Assembly (NCBI GenBank): GCA_947450645.1 | Contig: CANFWH010000005.1 | Location: 38,081-102,080, forward strand | DNA: 64,000 nucleotides | Reading direction: 5' to 3' | Source of the DNA: Comamonadaceae bacterium | Lineage (GTDB): Bacteria; Pseudomonadota; Gammaproteobacteria; Burkholderiales; Burkholderiaceae_C | Part shown: positions 37,385 through 46,216 of the stretch, piece by piece | How the letters are laid out: each line of letters opens with the position of its first letter | Numbering within the stretch: position 1 is the stretch's first letter | Notes under the pieces: generated by a model | The model's input: only the letters and a program-made list of their open reading frames with translations | Database searches by the model: none | What the model was told of the DNA's origin: nothing | Made by a program: the position numbers and the translations under genes

Positions 37385-38196
37385 TTGAAATGCTCCTTAA
37401 AAAACGCAATCAGCTTGGCTTGCGCCGCTGCCTTGGCGACGGGTTCGCCGCCCGTGTGTACCGTCTTAACCCCGCGCGGCGTGTTCAGATGTATCGCGAT
37501 CACCGTAGAGCCCTCGCTATCAAAGCCATGATTGGCGTTGGCATAGGTGTCTTGCTTTACCAGCATCCCCGATCTTGCTGCCAAGCGTTGACAAAAAATA
37601 GGATTTGTCCAATCGTCTACCGCTCCCAGTTGCATGAGCACGGGCCGTGCAGCTTGCCAATCCGCCCGCCCCACACCGAGGTCAATGCCATTGCCGCAAC
37701 CTGGGTAATAAGCAAACGCTGCACGAGGCGCGGCAGCATACGCAACGTTCTTGTCGTTAGCCAGCAGCGTGGTCGAACCGCCATGACTCCAGCCCAAAAT
37801 GCCGAGGCGATCAGCGTCCACATCCACACGTTTTGCTAAAAAAGCGATGGCGGCTTGCACATCCGTGACGCGCTGTGCTTGGGTGACTTGCTGGTTGCCG
37901 CCGCAAACTGATTTCACGCCGCGCGACGTAAAACTATCCAAAAAAAGTACATGCCAACCTTGCCCATTTAGTAATTGCGCATAGTTTTTGCTGCGCATAT
38001 TGGGTTGATCATGCGAACCCAACATCCCGCCGCATCCATGCAAAGCCACAATAGCTGGTGCTTTGCGGCCATCTGCTGTTTGAGCAGCATAAAAATAACC
38101 GTCGAGTTGAACGTCGCCGTTTTTTATTTTGAGATGCGTTTGGGCGTTAGCAAGTGACGTTAGAAAAAATAAAAAGCAGTAAAAAAAAAGTTTCAT
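37381..38196 (-). CDS. exported dienelactone-hydrolase family protein
   Basis: 271 residues from the ATG at 38196, four bases after the liuB stop. Residues 1 to about 18 (MKLFFYCFLFFLTSLANA) are a clear signal peptide. The alpha/beta hydrolase body shows VALHGCGGM, the nucleophile elbow LGWSHGGST and a C-terminal ANHGFD with the catalytic His. A start at 38220 would overlap liuB and hide the signal. Its place inside the liu operon is odd for an exported esterase; a role in leucine breakdown is not obvious. The substrate is unknown. Confidence 0.85.
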   Translation of the reverse strand: MKLFFYCFLFFLTSLANAQTHLKIKNGDVQLDGYFYAAQTADGRKAPAIVALHGCGGMLGSHDQPNMRSKNYAQLLNGQGWHVLFLDSFTSRGVKSVCGGNQQVTQAQRVTDVQAAIAFLAKRVDVDADRLGILGWSHGGSTTLLANDKNVAYAAAPRAAFAYYPGCGNGIDLGVGRADWQAARPVLMQLGAVDDWTNPIFCQRLAARSGMLVKQDTYANANHGFDSEGSTVIAIHLNTPRGVKTVHTGGEPVAKAAAQAKLIAFFKEHFK

Positions 38197-38200
38197 GGCA

Positions 38201-39823
38201 TCACATCCGAAACACACCAAACTTGCTATCAGGAATCGGCTGATTCAATCCTGCCGATAGCGCCAAACCCAATACCCGCCTGGTGTCCACGGGGTTGATG
38301 ATGCCGTCGTCCCATAGCCTTGCGCTGGCATAGTACGGATGTGATTGATGCTCGAACTGATCTAACAGCGGCTGCTTGAATGCTTGCTCTTCATCCTTTG
38401 ACCACGCACCGCCTTTGGCCTCGATGCCATCGCGCTTGACGGTTGCCAGCACGCTTGCCGCTTGTTCGCCGCCCATCACGCCGATGCGGGCGTTGGGCCA
38501 CATCCACACGAATCTGGGATTGAACGCGCGTCCGCACATGCCGTAATTGCCTGCGCCAAAACTGCCGCCAATGATGATGGTGTACTTGGGCACGTTGGCA
38601 GTCGCCACGGCTGTCACCATCTTCGCGCCATGCCTTGCAATGCCTTCGGCTTCGACTTTTTTGCCAACCATAAAGCCCGTGATGTTTTGCAGAAAGACGA
38701 GCGGGATTTTGCGCTGGCAGCACAGCTCGATAAAGTGCGCGCCTTTTTGCGCCGACTCGGAAAACAAAATGCCGTTGTTGGCGACGATGCCCACGGGCAT
38801 GCCCTCGATGTGCGCAAAGCCGCAAACCAGCGTTGCGCCAAAGCGTGCTTTGAACTCGTGGAAGTCGGAATCATCAACGATGCGAGCAATGATTTCGCGC
38901 ACGTCAAACGATTTTTTAGCATCGCTTGGAATAATGCCAACTAGCTCAGAAGCCCCATAGCGCGGCGCTTGCGGCGATTTGAGTGTTGTCGCGTAATGCT
39001 TGCTGCGATTGATATGCGCAACGGCTTGCCGAGCCAGCGCTAGCGCATGCGCATCGTCGTTCGCTAAGTGATCGGCTACGCCCGACAACCGCGTGTGCAC
39101 ATCGCCGCCACCCAGTTCCTCGGCACTCACCACTTCGCCCGTCGCAGCCTTCACCAACGGCGGGCCTGCCAAAAAGATCGTGCCTTGATTTTTTACGATG
39201 ATGGTCTCGTCGCTCATGGCGGGCATGTACGCGCCACCTGCCGTGCACGAGCCCATCACCACGGCGATTTGCGCGATGCCCAGCGAACTCATCTGCGCTT
39301 GGTTATAAAAGATACGGCCAAAGTGATCGCGGTCAGGGAATACTTCGTCTTGGTTTGGCAAGTTTGCACCGCCAGAATCCACCAAATAAATACAAGGCAA
39401 ATTGTTTTGCTGCGCAATCTCTTGTGCGCGCAAATGTTTTTTGACCGTCATCGGGAAGTACGTGCCGCCCTTGACGGTTGCGTCGTTGCAAACAATCATG
39501 CAGTCCACGCCCGCAACGCGGCCAATGCCCGCGATGATGCCTGCTGCGGGCGCAGCGTCCACGCCCTTGGCGTCTTGGTACATGGCATAAGCTGCCATCG
39601 GCGCGACTTCTAAAAAAGGCGAACCTGCGTCCAAGAGCAAATCCACACGCTCACGCGGCAGCAGCTTGCCCCGCGCCTCGTGCTTGGCGCGCGCTGCAGC
39701 GCCGCCACCTTGCGAGACCACAGCCAGCTTGGTCTGCAGGTCGGTGACTAGCGCGTTCATCACAGCGCTGTTTGCGATGAAGTCAGCGCTTCTTGAATTG
39801 ATTTGGGTGGTGAGGATGGTCAT
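38201..39823 (-). CDS. liuB: methylcrotonyl-CoA carboxylase beta (carboxyltransferase) subunit
   Basis: 540 residues, the MCC beta length. Carboxyltransferase motifs: [57 protein letters not shown] and [17 protein letters not shown]. It transfers CO2 from biotin to 3-methylcrotonyl-CoA. It is the first gene of the liu run here; isovaleryl-CoA dehydrogenase (liuA), usually upstream, is not in the window, its place being taken by a toxin-antitoxin pair. Confidence 0.95.
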   Translation of the reverse strand: MTILTTQINSRSADFIANSAVMNALVTDLQTKLAVVSQGGGAAARAKHEARGKLLPRERVDLLLDAGSPFLEVAPMAAYAMYQDAKGVDAAPAAGIIAGIGRVAGVDCMIVCNDATVKGGTYFPMTVKKHLRAQEIAQQNNLPCIYLVDSGGANLPNQDEVFPDRDHFGRIFYNQAQMSSLGIAQIAVVMGSCTAGGAYMPAMSDETIIVKNQGTIFLAGPPLVKAATGEVVSAEELGGGDVHTRLSGVADHLANDDAHALALARQAVAHINRSKHYATTLKSPQAPRYGASELVGIIPSDAKKSFDVREIIARIVDDSDFHEFKARFGATLVCGFAHIEGMPVGIVANNGILFSESAQKGAHFIELCCQRKIPLVFLQNITGFMVGKKVEAEGIARHGAKMVTAVATANVPKYTIIIGGSFGAGNYGMCGRAFNPRFVWMWPNARIGVMGGEQAASVLATVKRDGIEAKGGAWSKDEEQAFKQPLLDQFEHQSHPYYASARLWDDGIINPVDTRRVLGLALSAGLNQPIPDSKFGVFRM

Positions 39824-39848
39824 GGTGAATTGTGTACGATGTTCTCTA

Positions 39849-40193
39849 TTAACTCGCAGTCATTGCCGTGCGCTTACCAAGTGCCAACCGCAAATCAAGC
39901 GCTTTCAGTACTTTCATGACAGTCGTAAATTCGGGGTTGCCGTTTGGTGAGAGTGCACGGTACAAGCCTTCACGTGCAAGCCCTGTGTCTTTGGCTAGTT
40001 GCGTCATGCTTTTAGCTCTGGCGATTGCACCTAGAGCGTAGCGAATCAAGCTACCGTCGCCTGGGTCTTCTTCCATACACGCTTCAAAGTAGCCGCGCAT
40101 GTCTTCGTCGGACTTGAGATAGTCGCTGCTGTCAAAGCGGCTAAAGCCTTGCGGTATGTTTTGAACGATCACGTCTGTGGTTGCATTTTTCAT
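39849..40193 (-). CDS. HTH antitoxin of a RelE/HigB-type module
   Basis: 114 residues. C-terminal HTH of the addiction-module antidote type: [32 protein letters not shown] followed by [18 protein letters not shown], which is the signature of the TIGR02684 group. It neutralises the preceding toxin and probably represses the operon. Its start overlaps the toxin stop by 4 bp (ATGA), toxin-first order as in HigBA. Confidence 0.9.
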   Translation of the reverse strand: MKNATTDVIVQNIPQGFSRFDSSDYLKSDEDMRGYFEACMEEDPGDGSLIRYALGAIARAKSMTQLAKDTGLAREGLYRALSPNGNPEFTTVMKVLKALDLRLALGKRTAMTAS

Positions 40194-40492
40194 TTTTTAA
40201 CTCCCCAGTGTTTTGCCAATTGAATGGCGACTTCAATATCTTTGTCTTGCGTGCGTTTGTCACCACCGCACAGCAGGATGATCAGCACGCCCGCGCGCTT
40301 TGTGAAATACAAACGATAGCCCGCGCCGTAATTAATCCGCATTTCGCTCACGCCATCGCGTAAAAATTTTGCATCGCCCAAATTACCCAGCCTCACACGG
40401 TCAAGTCTTGCCAGCACACGCTGCATGGCTTGGCGGTCTTTAAGGCTGGCAAGCCATGCATCGAAGACCTCGCTTTTGATAATTTCGAACAT
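40190..40492 (-). CDS. RelE/ParE-family toxin (HigB-like)
   Basis: 100 residues from the ATG at 40492; an ATG at 40510 would add six. The fold is shown by FDAWLASLKDRQAMQRVLARL, GVSEMRINYGAGYRLYF and LIILLCGGDKRTQDKDI, matching the TIGR02683 killer-protein group. Such toxins cleave mRNA on the ribosome; the Arg/Tyr residues in YGAGYRLYF are the likely active region. The module lies between the liu operon and a divergent hydroxylase gene. Confidence 0.9.
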   Translation of the reverse strand: MFEIIKSEVFDAWLASLKDRQAMQRVLARLDRVRLGNLGDAKFLRDGVSEMRINYGAGYRLYFTKRAGVLIILLCGGDKRTQDKDIEVAIQLAKHWGVKK

Positions 40493-40557
40493 GCCCAGAT
40501 AGTAACCCATGAATCACATTTAATAAATAGCTAATTGAAGCTTTCTACAATCAAGCC

Positions 40558-41712
40558 ATGACGACTTCAGCCTCATCCTTCGACATTGCTATCCACGGCG
40601 CAGGCTTTGTGGGTCGGACTCTTGCGCTTTTGCTGGCGCTGCAAGATTTGCGTGTGGCGTTGATAGCGGATGAGACCAAAAGTGCGGTTGCAAAAGACAT
40701 CCGCGCTTTCTCTTTAAATCCCGCGTCTAAAGATGTCCTTGAGCGTGTGCATGCTTGGCCTCTTGGTGAAGCAGTGACTCCCGTTTATTGCATGGAAGTG
40801 TTTGGCGATGCAGGCGGCGAGTTGGTGTTTGATGATGCGGGTCATGCACCAGATGCGGCGCTGAATTGGATTGTGGATGTGCCTGCTTTAGAAGCCGTTT
40901 TAAAAGAGCAGGTGTCCCGCGAGCCACGTGTGGCATGCCTTACAGAAGGTGATGCCCTAGAGGCTAAGCTCCATGTGGTCTGCGAGGGACGTACCTCGCG
41001 CATGGTGAATAAACTTGGCATCACGATGGATACGATCCGTTATCCGCAGCATGCTGTTGCCGCGCGGCTCATCTGCGAACTACCGCACGACAACGCAGCG
41101 CGTCAATGGTTCACCGAGCGCGGTGAGGTGTTGGCGCTGCTGCCGATGCAAGGGCGTGAGGTCGCGCTGGTTTGGTCGCTGGAATCTGAACGCGCCAAAG
41201 AGATGCTGATTGCCAGTGATACAGATTTCACGACTCTGCTGGAGGCCTCATGCCATAAGGCTTTGGGGGCGATGACGCTTGCGAGCCACCGAGCGTTGTG
41301 GCCTTTAATGCTGACACGGATGAAGCCGTGGACAGGTGGGTCCGCTTCGATGGGCGAGCAAGGCCACGGCGTGTGGGTGCTAGCGGGCGATGCCGCGCAT
41401 GCGATGCATCCGTTGGCGGGGCAGGGCTTGAATGCTGGATTGGGCGATGCGGCGTTGCTTGCGCAAACGCTTAAAGATGTGCAAGGCGATTCACCACTTT
41501 TCCATCCTACGCAAACCCAGCTCACACGGGCGCTGCGCAGTTATGCGCGGGCCAGGCAAGCAGCGATTGCCCCGATGGTTGGCGTGACCGATGGCTTGCA
41601 TCTTTTGTTTGCACGTGACTCAAACGTGTTTGCTCGTGCCCGCAATTTGGGGATGTCGTGGCTCAATCGCGCCAGCAGTATTAAAAAATTCCTTATCAAA
41701 CAGGCACAATAA
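40558..41712 (+). CDS. UbiH/UbiF-family FAD-dependent hydroxylase
   Basis: 384 residues. FAD motif IAIHGAGFVGRTLALLLALQ at the N-terminus and the second FAD motif WVLAGDAAHAMHPLAGQGLN are typical of the ubiquinone-biosynthesis hydroxylase group. It probably hydroxylates the benzoquinone ring during ubiquinone synthesis at the membrane; which position cannot be decided. It starts an apparent operon with the DsbC-like gene 5 bp downstream and an M61 peptidase. Confidence 0.88.
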   Translation: MTTSASSFDIAIHGAGFVGRTLALLLALQDLRVALIADETKSAVAKDIRAFSLNPASKDVLERVHAWPLGEAVTPVYCMEVFGDAGGELVFDDAGHAPDAALNWIVDVPALEAVLKEQVSREPRVACLTEGDALEAKLHVVCEGRTSRMVNKLGITMDTIRYPQHAVAARLICELPHDNAARQWFTERGEVLALLPMQGREVALVWSLESERAKEMLIASDTDFTTLLEASCHKALGAMTLASHRALWPLMLTRMKPWTGGSASMGEQGHGVWVLAGDAAHAMHPLAGQGLNAGLGDAALLAQTLKDVQGDSPLFHPTQTQLTRALRSYARARQAAIAPMVGVTDGLHLLFARDSNVFARARNLGMSWLNRASSIKKFLIKQAQ

Positions 41713-41717
41713 GCGTT

Positions 41718-42440
41718 ATGAAAATCATCTTCAAAATTCTCTTGTCTACGCTTGTCGCTTTAGTTTTTACCAGTAGCTATGCGCAAGAAGACGTGATCCG
41801 AAAAAACCTTGCTGAGCGCATTCCTAAGCTACCAAAAATTGATGAGGTCGTTAAATCCCCCATCGCGGGTCTTTACGAAGTACGCGTGGGCGGCACCGAT
41901 ATTTATTACACGGACGCGGGCGGTAACTATTTGATTGACGGTCAATTGATCGACGCCAAGTCGGGCAAAAATTTAACCGAAGAGCGCGTGAACAAGCTCT
42001 CAGCGATTGACTTTAAAGACTTACCACTGAAGGACGCCATCGTTATCAAACGCGGCACGGGTGCGCGCAAGATTGCCATTTTCGAAGATCCCAACTGCGG
42101 CTATTGCAAACGCTTTGAAGCCGACATGCAAAAGGTAAATCACGCAACGGTTTATCTCTTTCTTTATCCCGTGTTGGGCGCGGACTCTGTTGAAAAATCA
42201 AAAACCATTTGGTGCTCTGCCGACAAAGGCAAAGTGTGGCAAGACTGGATGCTGAATGAAGTGCCGATACGCGGCACAAGCAAATGCAATACCGATGCGC
42301 TGACGCGAAATTTGGCGCTGGGCCAAAAGCACCGAATTACGGGGACTCCGACGATTTTGCTAGCGGATGGCACACGCATTCCTGGCGCAATTAGTAGTGC
42401 GCAGTTAGAAAAAATGCTGGCTGACGTTAAAGCCAATTAA
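41718..42440 (+). CDS. DsbC-family periplasmic disulfide isomerase
   Basis: 240 residues with a signal peptide (residues 1 to about 22, cleavage after SYA). N-terminal dimerisation region, then a thioredoxin fold with the active site CGYC at 127-130 (FEDPNCGYCKRFE) and a second Cys pair in TIWCSAD and TSKCNTD, plus the cis-Pro loop GTPTILL. DsbC rearranges wrong disulfides in periplasmic proteins and is kept reduced by DsbD. It is followed by the M61 peptidase after 4 bp. Confidence 0.92.
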   Translation: MKIIFKILLSTLVALVFTSSYAQEDVIRKNLAERIPKLPKIDEVVKSPIAGLYEVRVGGTDIYYTDAGGNYLIDGQLIDAKSGKNLTEERVNKLSAIDFKDLPLKDAIVIKRGTGARKIAIFEDPNCGYCKRFEADMQKVNHATVYLFLYPVLGADSVEKSKTIWCSADKGKVWQDWMLNEVPIRGTSKCNTDALTRNLALGQKHRITGTPTILLADGTRIPGAISSAQLEKMLADVKAN

Positions 42441-42444
42441 GCCG

Positions 42445-44187
42445 ATGATTCAGCACAAAATTGAGCTGCATGATCCGCGTGCTCATCTTTTTCGCATCAC
42501 GCTAACCATCCCCAAGCCCTTGCCAAATCAGGCTTTCTGCATGGCGGTGTGGATTCCCGGTAGCTATTTGGTACGTGAGTTTTCTAAGCAAGTGCAAGAG
42601 CTAACTGCCAAGCAAGGCGGCAAAAGTCTCACTATTGCGCAGCTTAGTAAAAATACTTGGAGTCTTGCGAATACCTCCACCAAACCTATCACCGTTACGT
42701 ATCTGGTTTATGCGTTTGATGCCTCGGTTCGCACGGCGTTTTTGGATAGCACGCGCGGATTTTTCAACGGCACGTCAATGTTTATGCGAATTGCGGGACA
42801 AGAGAACCATCCGCAGCAAGTGGTGATTGAGCCTCCCGTTCGTACTGAGCTTGTCGAAGGGTCTTGGCGCGTCGCCACAGCCTTACTCGCGCTCAAAACC
42901 AACAAAGCAGGCTGGGGAACTTACCTAGCAAGTGGCTACGACGAACTAGCTGACAGCCCGTTTGAGCTGGGCGAGTTTTGGGAAGGCAAGTTCACCGTGC
43001 GCGGTATCCCGCATCGTTTTGTCGTGAGCGGTGCAGCCGCCACGTTTGACGGCAAGCGGCTCTTGGCGGATACACAAAAGATTGTCGAAGCGGAACTTGC
43101 GTTTTGGCATGGTTCGTTCCATAAGGGTTATGTCTTCATGCTACGCGCCATGGACAACGGCTACGGCGGGCTGGAGCACATGAACAGCACCGCCTTGATT
43201 GCCAAGCGCAGCGACCTGCCACGCATGGGTGATGACACCACACCAGAAGGCTACGTGACACTTCTTGGCCTCATTAGCCACGAATATTTCCACACATGGA
43301 ACGTTAAGCGTTTGCGCCCCGCAGGGCTTGTGCCGTATGACTACGACCGTGAGAACCACACCGAACTGCTGTGGTTTTTTGAAGGCTTCACCAGCTATTA
43401 CGACGACTTGCTTTTGCGCCGTGCAGGGCTCATCAACGACGAGCGATATTTGGGCTTGCTCGCGAAGACCATCAATCAAGTTCAGCAAACGCCAGGCAGG
43501 TTAGTTCACTCGCTGGCAAGCAGTAGCTACGAGGCGTGGACTAAGTACTACCGCATGGACGAAAACAGCGTCAACAGCACGGTCAGTTACTACACCAAGG
43601 GCTCGCTGGTGGCGTTGTGTTTAGATTTAATGCTCCATGAACGTGGCTCCAATTTAGACACCGTGATGCAGCGGCTGTGGCAAAAACACGCTGCATCTCA
43701 ACCAAATGGCATCTGCGCGATTGATGAAGCCGCCCTCGTGGAAGCCATATCCGATAAGGTCTCTAGGGCAGCCTTGCTGCAATGGGTGCATACAACGGAT
43801 GAGTTGCCACTGACCAAACTACTGGCAAGTGTTGGTGTAGAAACGGTGGCGGTAAAAGCAGGATTAGCCCAGCAACTTGGATTGCGCGTGAGCACAGATG
43901 GTGGCATCAAAATCAAACAAGTGCTCTCGGGCACGCTAGCTGCCAAAGCAGGCTTTGCGGCTGGTGATGAATGGGTGGCGGTTGAAGCGAAAGATCAAAC
44001 GTGGCGCATCAGCAGTTTGGATGAGGTGTTGCTGTACGCACCCTCTGGCAAGCCAATCACAGCATGGATTGCGCGAGATAAACAGGTGTTGAAGCTGGCT
44101 TTAGCTTTGCCAAAAAATCAGATGCTGAATGCGGATGTGAGGCTAAAAATCACTGATGCAAAGAAGCTGGCTAGTTGGTTGGAATGA
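42445..44187 (+). CDS. M61 family metallopeptidase with PDZ domain
   Basis: 580 residues. Beta-rich N-terminal domain, then a glycyl-aminopeptidase-like catalytic domain with the zinc motif HEYFH at 279-283 (SHEYFHTWNVKRLRP) and the downstream Glu in FFEGFTSYYDDL, and a PDZ domain near 460-545 (VSTDGGIKIKQVLSGTLA). No signal peptide is evident, so it is cytoplasmic. M61 peptidases prefer N-terminal Gly/Ala. It overlaps the convergent paaI stop by 17 bp. Confidence 0.93.
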   Translation: MIQHKIELHDPRAHLFRITLTIPKPLPNQAFCMAVWIPGSYLVREFSKQVQELTAKQGGKSLTIAQLSKNTWSLANTSTKPITVTYLVYAFDASVRTAFLDSTRGFFNGTSMFMRIAGQENHPQQVVIEPPVRTELVEGSWRVATALLALKTNKAGWGTYLASGYDELADSPFELGEFWEGKFTVRGIPHRFVVSGAAATFDGKRLLADTQKIVEAELAFWHGSFHKGYVFMLRAMDNGYGGLEHMNSTALIAKRSDLPRMGDDTTPEGYVTLLGLISHEYFHTWNVKRLRPAGLVPYDYDRENHTELLWFFEGFTSYYDDLLLRRAGLINDERYLGLLAKTINQVQQTPGRLVHSLASSSYEAWTKYYRMDENSVNSTVSYYTKGSLVALCLDLMLHERGSNLDTVMQRLWQKHAASQPNGICAIDEAALVEAISDKVSRAALLQWVHTTDELPLTKLLASVGVETVAVKAGLAQQLGLRVSTDGGIKIKQVLSGTLAAKAGFAAGDEWVAVEAKDQTWRISSLDEVLLYAPSGKPITAWIARDKQVLKLALALPKNQMLNADVRLKITDAKKLASWLE

Positions 44188-44602
44188 CCGTCCCCGCGAT
44201 TTGTGCGCTCTTGCCTCTAAACATCGCGATCGTCTCGCCCTTTTGATTCGTCACGCGCATGTCGTAAATGCCGTGCCGCCCCGACAGCGTTTGCTCGATG
44301 CCTTCGCACGTGAGTACATCGCCAAGGTGCGCGGGCTTTAAAAATTCGATGCTGCATCCCGCCGCGACCGCGACCTTGTTGTAGCTATTGCAAGCAAATG
44401 CAAATGTAGAGTCGGCCAGCGTAAAGATAAAGCCGCCGTGACAAATTTGATGACCGTTCAAGTGAAGTTCGCGCACTTGCATTTCAATGACTGCACGGCC
44501 TGGTTCTGCCGTAATGAGCTTCATTTGCATCGTGTCTTTGGTTGCCACATCGACGCTCCACATGGAGGCGGCGACGGCGGTGGCTAAGGCTTTTGGATCC
44601 AT
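44171..44602 (-). CDS. paaI: PaaI-type hotdog thioesterase
   Basis: 143 residues, one hotdog domain with the PaaI signature GHQICHGGFIFTLADSTFAF. PaaI hydrolyses dead-end hydroxyphenylacetyl-CoA esters that would otherwise trap CoA in phenylacetate breakdown. It follows paaG on the same strand, 1 bp after its stop, supporting a phenylacetyl-CoA related role. Confidence 0.9.
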   Translation of the reverse strand: MDPKALATAVAASMWSVDVATKDTMQMKLITAEPGRAVIEMQVRELHLNGHQICHGGFIFTLADSTFAFACNSYNKVAVAAGCSIEFLKPAHLGDVLTCEGIEQTLSGRHGIYDMRVTNQKGETIAMFRGKSAQIAGTVIPTN

Positions 44603-44603
44603 C

Positions 44604-45392
44604 TTATTCGCCCTTAAATTGCGCTGGCCGCTTTTGTAAAAACGCGCTCACGCCTTCAATGTAGTCATGCGTGCTACCGAGTGCAGATTGCACATCACGC
44701 TCTAAATCGAGTTGCTCTTTATAGGTGTTAGTGACTGCGCTGCGCAGCAAATGCCGCGTTTCAATGAGCGCTTTGGTGGGCATCACTGCCATGCGGGAAG
44801 CCATAGCCAGTGCGGCTTCCAGCGCATCGTCCGCTACATCCCAAATCAGTCCCCAGTCCTTCGCCTGAGCGGCGGTGAGCTTGTCGCCCGTCATGCACAG
44901 CGCCATCGCGCGCGCCATGCCTAGGCGCTGGGGCAAGAGCCACGAGCCGCCCGAATCGGGGATGAGTCCAATCTTGCTAAACGCTTGGATGAAGCTTGCG
45001 CTTGGTGCGGCAATCGTGATGTCGCAGCCCAGCGCATACGATGCGCCTGCGCCCGCCGCTACGCCGTTGACAGCAGCAATGGTGGGTACGCGCAGCAATT
45101 GCAGCTTGAGGGTGGTGGGGTTGAAGTAGTCATTGATGACGGCGCGAGGATTGGCGCGTTCCACTAACTTTGGGCCTTCAGAAAAATCGAATTCCGATAA
45201 ATCTGCACCTGCGCAAAAGCCCCGCCCAGCGCCTGTCAGCACCATCGCGCGGATGTTTTTGTTAGTGGCAATTTCGTCAAACACAGCCCACAAATCTTTG
45301 TGCATTTGCTTGGTAAAACTGTTCAGCGCCGCTGGGCGATTGAGCGTGACCAGCGCAACAGAATCTTTCACTTCCAATAGAATGTTTGACAC
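44604..45392 (-). CDS. paaG: PaaG-type 1,2-epoxyphenylacetyl-CoA isomerase
   Basis: 262 residues. The start is GTG at 45392 with AGGAG about 6 nt upstream. Crotonase motifs: GRGFCAGADLSEF, AAVNGVAAGAGASYALGCDI and GLIPDSGGSWLLPQ, where the Asp in DSGG is the PaaG-type catalytic residue. It converts ring-epoxidised phenylacetyl-CoA to the oxepin. It is next to paaI (same strand) and divergent from paaF, but the epoxidase (paaABCDE) and paaK/paaZ genes are not in the window. Confidence 0.88.
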   Translation of the reverse strand: MSNILLEVKDSVALVTLNRPAALNSFTKQMHKDLWAVFDEIATNKNIRAMVLTGAGRGFCAGADLSEFDFSEGPKLVERANPRAVINDYFNPTTLKLQLLRVPTIAAVNGVAAGAGASYALGCDITIAAPSASFIQAFSKIGLIPDSGGSWLLPQRLGMARAMALCMTGDKLTAAQAKDWGLIWDVADDALEAALAMASRMAVMPTKALIETRHLLRSAVTNTYKEQLDLERDVQSALGSTHDYIEGVSAFLQKRPAQFKGE

Positions 45393-45415
45393 CTTTAACT
45401 CCTTTTATTTTTATT

Positions 45416-46195
45416 ATGTCCTACGAATTCATCACTACCCGCATCGAAGCTGAAAAAGTGGGCATCGTCACCCTCAATCGCCCTAAGCAATTGAACGCCT
45501 TGAACGGCGAGTTGATGGACGAGCTGGGCGCGGCGCTCAAAGCTTTTGATGCTGACCCCAAGATCGGCTGCATGATTGTGACGGGCTCTGAGAAAGCCTT
45601 TGCCGCTGGCGCCGACATTGGCGCGATGGCAAGCTGGGGCTTCTCCGACGTATACGGCGCGGACTACATCACGCGCAATTGGGAAACGATTCGCTCTATC
45701 CGTAAGCCCGTAATTGCAGCCGTCAGCGGCTTTTGTTTAGGTGGTGGCTGCGAGCTGGCGATGATGTGCGACTTCATCATCGCCGCCGACAACGCACGTT
45801 TTGGTCAGCCCGAAATCAAGCTCGGCATCATCCCAGGCGCAGGCGGCACGCAGCGCTTGCCACGCGCGGTAGGCAAAGCCAAAGCAATGGACTTGGTGCT
45901 CACAGGCCGCATGATGAATGCCGACGAGGCAGAGCGGGCGGGGCTTGCCAGCCGTGTGGTGGCAGTCGATAAGCTGATGGACGAAGTGCTAGCAGCGGCG
46001 CTGATGATTTGCGACTACGGGCAACTCGCCACGATGGCAGCCAAAGAATCCGTCAATCGTGCCTTCGAGAGCGGCCTATCAGACGGCATCATGTTCGAGC
46101 GCCGCCTGTTCCACGCGCTCTTTGCCACGCAAGATCAGAAGGAAGGCATGGATGCGTTTGTGAATAAGCGGAAGGCTAATTTTGTGAATGCTTGA
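45416..46195 (+). CDS. paaF: enoyl-CoA hydratase, PaaF type
   Basis: 259 residues from the ATG at 45416; an upstream start at 45386 would run into paaG. Both catalytic glutamates of true hydratases are in place: CELAMMCDFI region and PEIKLGIIPGAGGTQRL, with AFAAGADIGAMAS as oxyanion hole. It hydrates 2,3-dehydroadipyl-CoA in phenylacetate breakdown or general enoyl-CoAs. The start codon lacks a good ribosome site; only 23 bp separate it from the paaG start. Confidence 0.88.
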   Translation: MSYEFITTRIEAEKVGIVTLNRPKQLNALNGELMDELGAALKAFDADPKIGCMIVTGSEKAFAAGADIGAMASWGFSDVYGADYITRNWETIRSIRKPVIAAVSGFCLGGGCELAMMCDFIIAADNARFGQPEIKLGIIPGAGGTQRLPRAVGKAKAMDLVLTGRMMNADEAERAGLASRVVAVDKLMDEVLAAALMICDYGQLATMAAKESVNRAFESGLSDGIMFERRLFHALFATQDQKEGMDAFVNKRKANFVNA

Positions 46196-46216
46196 ATAAC
46201 GTAACTACCCTCATCA

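Noticed and set aside
39068..39613. 181-residue reading frame antisense to liuB
   Set aside because: Antisense shadow with many His and Arg residues and no start signal.
44151..44200. Frameshift linking the M61 peptidase and paaI ends
   Set aside because: The 17-bp overlap is convergent and both proteins have the normal family length and ends.
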